From positions 558,001 to 622,000 of the forward strand of contig JAGTJM010000004.1 of assembly GCA_020747015.1 (NCBI GenBank): 64,000 bases of DNA. The letters run 5' to 3'. This DNA comes from Pyrenochaeta sp. MPI-SDFR-AT-0127 (taxonomy: Eukaryota; Ascomycota; Dothideomycetes; Pleosporales; Cucurbitariaceae). Below are positions 56,322 to 64,000 of the stretch, piece after piece. Below the pieces are notes generated by a model, which was given only the letters and a program-made list of their open reading frames with translations, made no database searches and was not told the origin of the DNA. Position numbers and translations under genes: made by a program. How positions within the stretch are numbered: position 1 is the stretch's first letter; the number at the start of each line of letters is the position of its first letter.

Positions 56322-57305
56322 CTAGGCTGCAGAGTGCGATTTATCGTACTCAAACGGTGTACACGGAATCCTTATAATGAGGCAAAGGAAGTCGCCCGCT
56401 CTAGAGGCGCGGTCTATGAGTGAGTGGCACACATCGTATATTAAATATAGGGTAGCCCATAGCGTCGCATGTAAATCAATAAAGCTAGAAAGTCACATTT
56501 GTTGGGCAATTCTCTGGTGGAAAATACCGTGTAAGCAATGTATATTCTTTTTACTTACTAAAGAGCTTATCCTATACACAGTACATTTATTACCTCTTAT
56601 TGAATGCTGTAGAAGCTCGTGGCGCATATATCGGACCCTAGATTTTGGAACTGGAGTTTCTGGGCTCTTCGGGGTTTTGGTTTGCAATGTGCATAGATTC
56701 GACACTTGTACGAATGCCTGATAACTCTACCAAGATGGTCAAATTGACAACAGTGTTGCTCAGGAAGGCGAAAGCTCTCTGGACCGAACTTTTTGATGTT
56801 ATTTCTTCGGCTAAGCTTACTCTCTGTTGTGGAAGTGTGCAGATGAGGCAGCCCAAACTATACTGTGTTGAAGTTTATGAGATATTTCCGGGATTAGTTA
56901 AATGGTGTCCTCTGAGTCAGTCGAAAAGCCGGAAATAGGGCTGTGCGAGCCGGGGGAGGCGTGCACCCAGCGTGGATTAGGTGGAAGGTCCCGTGTTCGC
57001 TTGTGCCGCGCTTGTTGTCCCATGCGCCAGGCAATGTGTAACAATGAATTTAGGCTCGGCAAGCTTTCCTTGCTTTCCTCTTTACGTGTCTCAACTTGGT
57101 CCATCTTCGCTTCCATGCTGCCAGGCAAGTGCGATGTTTGGTAGCCGTTCGCAAGCCTGCGCACCATGTGCTTGAATCCGTCTAGTAAGGCGTCCCACAT
57201 GGCCGGCGGAATGACGTACCCGCAGGATGCCGAGAATGCGCGCCGCACGACTCCAATCTCACCGAACTCGCCCGAGGATGACTTCGTTACGTACCCACTG
57301 CAATC
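56322..57305. other. Intergenic, AT-rich left half
   Basis: The left part is AT-rich. Frames at 56645-56938 (plus strand) and 56898-57248 (minus strand) are open but show no family resemblance. The right end is the promoter of the methyltransferase gene. Confidence 0.4.
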
Positions 57306-58359
57306 ATGGCTAACCAGCAGATTACTGTCGATAGCGATGAATTCTCAGACCAGGGCTATGCAGAGTCCACCTCGACCTCATACCTGTCGTCCATAGCCTC
57401 TTCCATCCTCCGAGGCGTCGATGAGAATGGCCGAACCTATGCCTCCTATGGCAAGACCTTGCAAGGGATGCCCATAGATGAGCAGGAGCAAGATCGAAAC
57501 GATCTTCAACACGCGAAATTCATGCTCTTACTTGACGGAAAGCTTTACCTTGCTCCAGTTCCAGAGGAACCGCACAAAGTGCTCGACATGGGCACCGGCT
57601 CGGGGATTTGGGCAATCGACATGGCGGACAAGTTCCCATCGGCTTCAGTGACCGGCGTAGATCTTGCACCCACCCAGCCCACCTGGGTACCATCAAACCT
57701 CCAGTTCGAGATTGAGGACATCGAAGAAGATTGGCTATTCCGCAAGAATAGCTTCGATTTCATCTTTGGTCGAGAGCTTCTGATGGCCATCCGCGATTGG
57801 CCCCGACTTATTCAGCAGGCATATGACCACTTGAAGCCTGGGGGATATCTGGAACTGGAGATGACCTATCCAAAAACCTATTGCGAAGACAACTCCATCG
57901 ATCTCGAGACTTCTGCTTATGCAGAGTCGGCAAGGCTTCTCTTCGAATGCGGAAGGCAAATGAATGTTCCGTGGGAAGCGTCTCTGGAGTGGAAAGAGCA
58001 ATTCAAAGCAGTGGGCTTTGAGGAAGTCACCGAAACCATTCTGCCAATACCCATTGGACGTTGGTAAGTCTTCTACTTACTTCGGGAGCGTAGCGGAGTG
58101 ACTATCTTCGCTGACACACGAAATAAGGCCCAAAGATAAAAATCTCAAAAATGTCGGCTCCTTCGAACTCGCCAACATTGATCAGGGACTGGATTCCTTC
58201 CTTCTCCGAGGCTTCACATCAGCACTTCAAAGATCAGAGAGTGAACTAAAGATCTTGACAGCGCTTGCACGAAAAGAGTTATACAACCCAAAGCACCACA
58301 TGAACGTCAAGTTTGTCATTGTATATGGAAGGAAGCCGGCCTTTTCTGCTGGGACTTAG
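57306..58359 (+). CDS. SAM-dependent methyltransferase, LaeA-like/TAM type
   Basis: Two exons (57306-58063 and 58128-58359) encode 329 residues. The class I fold is clear: motif I VLDMGTGSGIWAIDMAD (about 95-111), then SVTGVDLAPTQPTWVPSNLQ, FDFIFGRELLMAIRDWPRLI and KPGGYLELEM. An N-terminal ENGRTYASYGKTLQGMPIDE segment and the late RKELYNPKHHMNVKFVIVYG are typical of the fungal LaeA-like/TAM group. Such proteins methylate small molecules or other substrates; the target is unknown. Together with the O-methyltransferase 440 bp downstream it makes a same-strand pair beside the UstYa cluster. Confidence 0.93.
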
Positions 58360-58799
58360 TTCATCATTTATATCTACTTCACCAAGACCGGCTTGAGTAT
58401 CGCATCTTGCTAGGCCAATAGGGAGTCTGTAGTGGTGGTTTCGATGATTTTTCCTTTTAGCTTTGTCTATGGATGGCGCGGTCGCCCAAAAAAGTCTGTA
58501 GACGGCTCATGTTGGCCACACTGCCAACACGCAGGAATCGTTGTTCCCGTGTTGACGCCCGCGCTTAGCCTCAACAGGGTGATACATGTAAACGATACAC
58601 GCTAACAACACAAGCGATTAGCTAAATGACCGAAGGCGTTAGAGTGCCAAACAACTGGACGCCCCTCCACCACTGCCTTGTACTTTGATCACTGCCTGGA
58701 CCCCGCGTTGCTTTCTGTTCTACGCGTCCGCTGCGCCTATCACTGCAAGTAAAGCGCTTGCCACGATTGACTGTTCTCCAAAAGCTCAATCACTCAGTC
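58360..58799. other. Spacer between the two methyltransferases
   Basis: The two same-strand genes are 440 bp apart. This stretch holds the terminator of the first and promoter of the second. Nothing specific is recognised. Confidence 0.4.
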
Positions 58800-60303
58800 A
58801 TGGAGTCTGACGCCATTTCGCAAATCAAACAGCTACTCGGCGCTGCTGGTGACCTCCGCGAGAAACTCTCCAATGCCGATCGTCTTCAACTTATCGGTCT
58901 AACTGATGCACTCAGCAATGAGCTACAAAGGCCAGATGAGGCAGTATTTCGGATAACGTTTAATCAGGTATATTTCACGTGACCTTACTATGCAACTAGG
59001 TCTGACAGCCAGTGTGGTAGCCCGGTCACTATCTAGCAATCCGTCTCGCGATACAATGGGGAGTATTCGAGGCTCTCGGCGATATTGGTGAGCCGGGAAA
59101 GACAAGCACGCAGCTTGCTGAGAGTGCCGGAGCGGACCAGCGATTAGTGGGTAAGTCTGCCCACGCAATAATTCTAGACGTCATGCAAAAGTCTCATCGC
59201 AACTTAAATCTACACCGCATTACCGTGACAAGACAGCTCTGACCAAACACAAAGCACGTTTCCTCCGCCATCTAGCAGCGAACGGTACGATTCGTGAAAT
59301 TGACCTTGATACATATACTAGCACTCGACTCTCAGCTTCATTCAGGCAAAAGTCCTTCAAGGATGCCATTCATTTCATGTGAGCTTTCAAATTCCACCTG
59401 AAATGTTCGGATCTACCTTGCTCTAGCTCTGTTACTAATACGCTTGACAGGTTCGATGATTTCTACAATGTGGGATGGAAAGTCCCGTCCTTCCTGGACT
59501 CGATCTCACACCGGAATCCAGCTGACATTAACAACGGACCATTTCAACATGCTCACAACATGCCCGGAAAATCCCTCTATACATACTTCGGCGAAAATTC
59601 AGCAATGGGACGGCGCTTTGGTGGCATGATTCAAATGTACAACGCCGGCAAACCTTTCTTCTGGGAGGATGGGTGGTATCCTATCAAGGAGCGACTAATT
59701 GAAGGTGGCCCAACCTCAGATGAAGATGTCTTGCTCATCGACATTGGAGGTGGCGATGCTGGAGACCTAGGCATTCTTCGCAAGGCGCTTGGTCCAGAAG
59801 TCAGAGGGCGGCTCATCTTGCAGGAGTTGAAGCATATTGTCGACAAGGCTGACCAAGACGGATATGAAGCGCAAATTGGCGATTGGAATCAACCACAACC
59901 CGTTAAAGGTACGTTTACATATCCGTCCACGTTAACATACATCGTGAGAGAACAGAGCACCGAGGCTGACCCATAAATCCTCACAGGAGCAAGAGCATAC
60001 ATGCTGCAGCATATACTCCATGACTACAGCAGTGATGACGAGTGTCGTCGCATTCTCAAAAACATCATTCATGCCATGAGGCCCGGCTACTCCAAGCTGC
60101 TCATTAAGGAGCTCCTCATACCAGATCAGAATGCGCCATGGGCGCTCACATCGCTGGACGTGAACGTCATGCAGTCACTGTCTGGTCAAGAGCGAACAGA
60201 GTCGCAGTTCCGCAATCTTTTGGAGTCGGTTGGATTCAAAATTGAGGGTACATGGCGACACGAGAATGCGATAGATGTGGTGATTGAAGCGTCTCTCGCA
60301 TAG
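58800..60303 (+). CDS. Fungal O-methyltransferase (Methyltransf_2 type)
   Basis: Five exons (58800-58967, 59021-59150, 59255-59378, 59451-59908, 59987-60303) encode 398 residues. The N-terminal dimerisation part contains AIRLAIQWGVFEALGDIGEP. The SAM motif is LLIDIGGGDAGDLGILRKAL. The catalytic HD pair lies in MLQHILHDYSSDDECRRIL. LLIKELLIPDQNAPWALTSL follows and the protein ends DVVIEASLA. This layout is the plant-COMT-like O-methyltransferase family that is common in fungal secondary metabolism. Introns are 53-104 bp. The start MESDAISQIKQLLGAAGDL is the first in-frame ATG that gives this N-terminus; the 58758 ATG adds 14 residues. Substrate unknown; a phenol or hydroxyl on the cluster product is plausible. 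Confidence 0.93.
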
Positions 60304-60917
60304 AGCATTAAGATCTGTATATAAGTGGCCTGGTAGCGGTGAGGGGCTGTGGACACGTAGGACTAATGGAACCGGTTCGGTTGTCGCCAGTTCGCATACG
60401 TATGTTGCTCGACTTGAACGAGTAATAAGCCCCTTTTCACAATATCAGCATGATTAAGAGGTGTTCTCTCAATCAAGCCCAAACCTTGATAATTTCGCGA
60501 GATCACGGTACTTGTCCTGTTCTATAGTACCCTAGTTTTTCGAAGCAATCCGTATATAGGACAACGAGCAGCTGCAGGTATAGGGCGAGTACAGTGATTA
60601 TGGTAAGATCACCGTTACTTTGATCATATATAACGCTACTCAGTCGAAATCTCCACCGTCCTAACGTCGTCCACAGCATGTGACGTAGTTGTCTCTTAGG
60701 TCTCAAGCATATCAAAAGCATACAACAACGAGGATTAGCGGATGCTTACTTACAAGTTTAGCTCTATTTACTTATTATCTTAGTGCGTAGTTAGCTACCA
60801 GCCTTGCGGCATAGTATAGTTGTAGGATTTAAAGTGGACTAACTTAGACTACCTTATTTGAAAATAGTTAATTACTATCCCTAAATATAGAGACTACTAT
60901 AGACCTCGTCTATTCCA
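60304..60917. other. Intergenic with an AT-rich, TA-rich block
   Basis: Positions about 60720-60965 are rich in A, T and TpA steps (TATAG, ACTATC, CTTATTATC) and contrast with the coding flanks; the block runs slightly into the 3' end of the polyglycine-hydrolase-like gene. This can be a sign of repeat-induced point mutation on an old repeat. No repeat family is recognisable. Confidence 0.4.
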
Positions 60918-62846
60918 TTAAATAAGCTTATGGCTATCCCAAACCTTATATATATCAGTATATACTAGATTGTTCCACATCCCCTCATTTACGAAGTCCC
61001 TTGTATTCAATGTCAGCGCCCAGTCTAAGGCCGGTAGGCTCTCTGCAAATGTCCGCGCGCCCTCTAGACTCCCACTTCGGCTGCTAAACGGCGCTCTGTC
61101 CCCGATTCCATTCACGGCGTTGCTTCCGATGAACTGTGCGATCGTGGCTGCGGATGCCTTCATGCCGAAGGAGCCGATTGTTTCTTCCCTGATGGAACCG
61201 TCGCCTCCGTATACAGAGGGTACTTTGGTATTAGACATTGGAGAGAGCGCCGAGAGACCTGTGTATTTCGTCTCCTGGACAATGCGGTCTGAGACATGTG
61301 CATCGCCAGCTGTGCTGTAGAGTTCAACCTCGGCACCCTTGAGTACATTCTTCTCGATGTAGGAAAAGTATGTCGAGCCGGTCAGATTGGCAATGATATA
61401 GCTCAAAAGCATAGTGCCATAATTTGAGTACGCGCTGCTTTCACCAGGAGTGTAGTCCAGCTGGCGTGAGACGACATACTCAATCACATCACGGAGCGTA
61501 GCTGGCGTGGATGAGTTGCGAGACCGTGCGACATCCGTGAAAATAAAGCCTATATCTGGCGACACGGAGCGGTCATAGCCAGCGGTATGTTCGAGCAGGT
61601 GCTGTACGGTGATGGCCATTGCGCGCTTATCTGCCGGCTCATTGTATCCGAGGAGTGGGTATACGGGCGTAGTCAGATTGATGAGCCCCGTGGAGATGAG
61701 GTGATTCGTTGCGGCGTACGTAAACATTTTGGAAACACTGGCAAGGAGGAACTTGTCAGAGGGCAGGACAGTAGCACGATCGCTTTCGGCCAATGTATAT
61801 GCACGTGAAGCAACAAGGGTGCCGTTCACCGAAGCGGCGAGCTGGGCTTGTCGAACACCATTCCTGGTCATGAAAGCTCGCATTATGGTGTCCAAACTGG
61901 TCATGACGGCAGTGTTGTCAGCGAATCCGCTCACGGTACCGGTGGTGTGCCATTCACGGTCTAGGGTTGACGTTTGTTCCGCAAAGATCACGGCGTATGT
62001 AGCATGCTCATTGCCTCCGCCTGAAATATGAATGGGGTACAAGTTCTGCTCTTTTCGGTTGGCGATTTCGGCGTCAAGCTGAGACGACGTGAGGTCTGAG
62101 ATGGCGGCCCATTGCCCAATACTAGTGTCATCAAAGATGGGAGTGACAACTTGATCTTCGGAAACATCAATGTAGACCGGCCTCCAATATCTTTTCTGGG
62201 TCTCGGCGGCATAAAGCTCTTCATAATCCTGCTGAAACCAGTCCGTCTGATACCAAACTGTCTGTCTTTGATTCACCGTGTTCTCGTGTCCGAGGATGCA
62301 ATATTGGCGCTCGTTTGGCACGCCATACATACTTACACCTTTTATGGTCATGGGTACACCGGCCGTTGCATTCTCGTAGGTCCAAGGGTCTTTAAGGCCG
62401 CATTCTTGGATCCAACTAGGGATCTGCGGAAGAACCTGCATAATTCCCGCAAACAGCGCTTCGGAAGCTGTTCCGGTAGCAGAAACGTGAGTGGAGACAT
62501 AGCCAGCAGCTTTCCATTGGCTTAGCCAGGCGTTGTAGGCTGTTGCGTTGACACCTGATATGGTCTCGAATGCAGGTCCCTCCTGCTTGGTCCAAATGCC
62601 AGCGTACTTTGCATTGGTAGACGCCCCATATATACTGACTGACATAGGGTGATACCCATCAGCCTTTAATTTCGTGACTTTCGTTTCGTATTCCGTGCCA
62701 TTGATGTCATAGAATACGCTCTGATTGATGGGATTTGCTCTTTTCAAATGAGAGATTTGATCGTGCTCGGTCGGTAACGAAGAAACGACGGAAACCAGAG
62801 CTATATAATACAACGGATTAAAGAAAAACGAGCAGGGCATGACCAT
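60918..62846 (-). CDS. Secreted polyglycine-hydrolase-like protein (beta-lactamase-type serine hydrolase)
   Basis: A single exon of 642 residues. The N-terminus is a signal peptide (about 1-24) followed by a dibasic cut candidate HLKR/ANPI. The first half has three repeat-like modules: GYHPMSVSIYGASTNAKYAG, AGYVSTHVSATGTASEALFA and NLYPIHISGGGNEHATYAVI. The second half is beta-lactamase/transpeptidase-like, with SVSK (370-373) as the nucleophile motif and YSN (473-475). This two-domain layout and size match the fungal polyglycine hydrolases (for example Es-cmp of Epicoccum and Bz-cmp of Bipolaris), which cut the polyglycine linkers of plant class IV chitinases. The match is from memory of that family; the activity is inferred. 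ATG at 62840 is an alternative start. Confidence 0.88.
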   Translation of the reverse strand: MVMPCSFFFNPLYYIALVSVVSSLPTEHDQISHLKRANPINQSVFYDINGTEYETKVTKLKADGYHPMSVSIYGASTNAKYAGIWTKQEGPAFETISGVNATAYNAWLSQWKAAGYVSTHVSATGTASEALFAGIMQVLPQIPSWIQECGLKDPWTYENATAGVPMTIKGVSMYGVPNERQYCILGHENTVNQRQTVWYQTDWFQQDYEELYAAETQKRYWRPVYIDVSEDQVVTPIFDDTSIGQWAAISDLTSSQLDAEIANRKEQNLYPIHISGGGNEHATYAVIFAEQTSTLDREWHTTGTVSGFADNTAVMTSLDTIMRAFMTRNGVRQAQLAASVNGTLVASRAYTLAESDRATVLPSDKFLLASVSKMFTYAATNHLISTGLINLTTPVYPLLGYNEPADKRAMAITVQHLLEHTAGYDRSVSPDIGFIFTDVARSRNSSTPATLRDVIEYVVSRQLDYTPGESSAYSNYGTMLLSYIIANLTGSTYFSYIEKNVLKGAEVELYSTAGDAHVSDRIVQETKYTGLSALSPMSNTKVPSVYGGDGSIREETIGSFGMKASAATIAQFIGSNAVNGIGDRAPFSSRSGSLEGARTFAESLPALDWALTLNTRDFVNEGMWNNLVYTDIYKVWDSHKLI

Positions 62847-64000
62847 TGTGACTGCAAAGAGAGAAAAGGGTAAAAAAATGTGAAAACAGCTTTAGCATAA
62901 GTTGCTCAATTAGAGCGGATATTCCTGCATCTTTAAGTTACTTTACGATGGGCCTCGGGACGCATGCATAACCTGACCAGGAGATGATCTCCAATGCAAA
63001 GTGGGTCAAGCCGAGCAACGTCAACCCACGGGTTGACCCATAACATCGCAACGAGGTGAAGGTTTTCGCCGAAGCAGCGTTGACCAAGAGTTTTGAAAAT
63101 CTCATACTGAACTTGACATACAACGCATCAGGCCTCTGATGTGGCTGCAACACATTCAGAGAGACTATCTGAAAATAGAAAGCATGTTGTCATGCTTGTC
63201 TTCTCGGAGATTTCTCCTAAATATGCGGCGCTAGGACAGTTCTGGCTAGAAGGCTGCTAGCAAGCGTTGTTTTAGAAACAGCCCCTATCGATCGCGGAGC
63301 AACTCTCCCAGAACCCAAACCTCCGAGAATGCCCACATCGCTGTCACATCGAATCCGTACTCGTATTTCGCCACAATCGGCATGGTTCTTGATTAAACTC
63401 ATATAACTCCTGTTCAATCTGTGCCCCCTATGCTTAAAATAGATCGAGGCTCTTCAAAGTCAGACAAGTACCTTGTTATGAGCGTACTGGATTAGAAGAT
63501 CCAAGCTAGATTTGATCACTCAATCTGGGGTGTCCTGGCAGCAGAGCTCGAGCTACCATAGTATCCTCTATGTCTCCAACGCTTTTAGTGCCTATTCCAG
63601 TAACAAGGGCTATAACCACACCCATCGTAAAATCCCACTAAGATATTTCATTGCTTGCGCATGCAATTCCGATGCTACGGCAAAGTGCAACCTCTTGAAT
63701 GATACCAAAACGCCTGAAGTATGAAAGCGTTACGAAAAGATTGCTTGTGACGAGGAATCTAAGTCCATTGCACTGAATTCACTCAAAATCTTAGCATTTC
63801 TCCACTGATATGACAATGTGGTACAGTCTAGAAGAGGCAAATAAGCCCTACCTGATGTACTGCTTGAAACTGTCGCGGTCGGAGGCAACAGTCTGATTTT
63901 CAAAGGGCATGTGATGGTGGCCAGGCCATTTCCACGTAGAAGAAGTAGAACACGAGTATCAAACCTCCTTAGACGCAGTCATTTGTTGTTGTAGAACCGT
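62847..64000. other. Upstream region of the polyglycine-hydrolase-like gene, no gene recognised
   Basis: About 1.15 kb. The short frames have no motif. A palindromic cluster (GGGTCAA at 63003, TCAACCC at 63021, GGTTGACCC at 63031) lies about 160-190 bp before the gene start and may be a regulator site. A gene may begin beyond the window end. Confidence 0.45.

Noticed and set aside
56645..56938. 97-codon plus-strand frame after UstYa copy D
   Set aside because: No motif and opposite-strand frames of equal quality; likely chance.
56898..57248. 116-codon minus-strand frame upstream of the methyltransferase
   Set aside because: It stays open into the antisense of the methyltransferase coding region, but no family resemblance or splice sites support it. 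I could not exclude a lineage-specific gene.
1..64000. tRNA or rRNA genes, CRISPR arrays, transposase genes
   Set aside because: I looked for tRNA B boxes, rRNA-like blocks, regular short repeats and transposase motifs and saw none. CRISPR would not be expected in a fungus. A tRNAscan and RepeatMasker run would settle this.

Overview
This is a fungal nuclear DNA window, almost certainly from a filamentous ascomycete. The genes have short (about 42-180 bp) introns with GT..AG borders and CTAAC-like branch points. They include a Pth11-type CFEM receptor, DUF3328/UstYa-type proteins and a fungal six-domain sulfite reductase beta subunit. A polyglycine-hydrolase-like protein, a pectate lyase and small secreted proteins suggest a plant-associated Dothideomycete, perhaps Pleosporales; that placement is inference. 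All exon coordinates below were spliced by hand from the sequence and checked for reading-frame continuity.

Layout. 0.1-21 kb is mostly housekeeping: a TMEM42-like transporter, TFIIA gamma, V-ATPase c'' (VMA16), a gephyrin-type molybdenum cofactor enzyme (cnxE), a SET-domain protein with a signal peptide, a Cys-rich single-pass membrane protein, SYF1, V-ATPase subunit D (VMA8), a two-RRM U1A/U2B''-like protein and an MFS transporter. 21-33 kb is gene-poor and adaptive: a PL1 pectate lyase, a small secreted Cys-rich protein and a CFEM-GPCR, separated by 1-3 kb stretches without recognisable genes. 32-42.7 kb is metabolic: FAD1 and MET5 are divergent and functionally linked (sulfite reductase needs FAD and FMN), followed by PDX3 and an AIG2-like protein.

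43-63 kb is the unusual part. A bZIP-like regulator lies next to six membrane-anchored proteins that each carry two HXXHC motifs. Four look like classical UstYa/DUF3328 proteins (45.2, 48.1, 52.3 and 55.3 kb). Two (46.5 and 50.8 kb) form a second subfamily with a shared DCG...WVPxPC block. In their middle, at 53.9 kb, sits a 69-residue secreted precursor-like peptide. Two SAM-dependent methyltransferases follow (57.3 and 58.8 kb), and then a polyglycine-hydrolase-like secreted protein. UstYa proteins act in fungal ribosomally made peptide (RiPP, dikaritin) pathways, so I read this as a candidate RiPP cluster with an atypical, single-core precursor. No P450, tyrosinase, peptidase or transporter was seen in the cluster, and a kinesin interrupts it. 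Two introns inside the cluster, including the one in the precursor, use GC..AG borders, so ordinary gene callers would probably mis-predict these genes.
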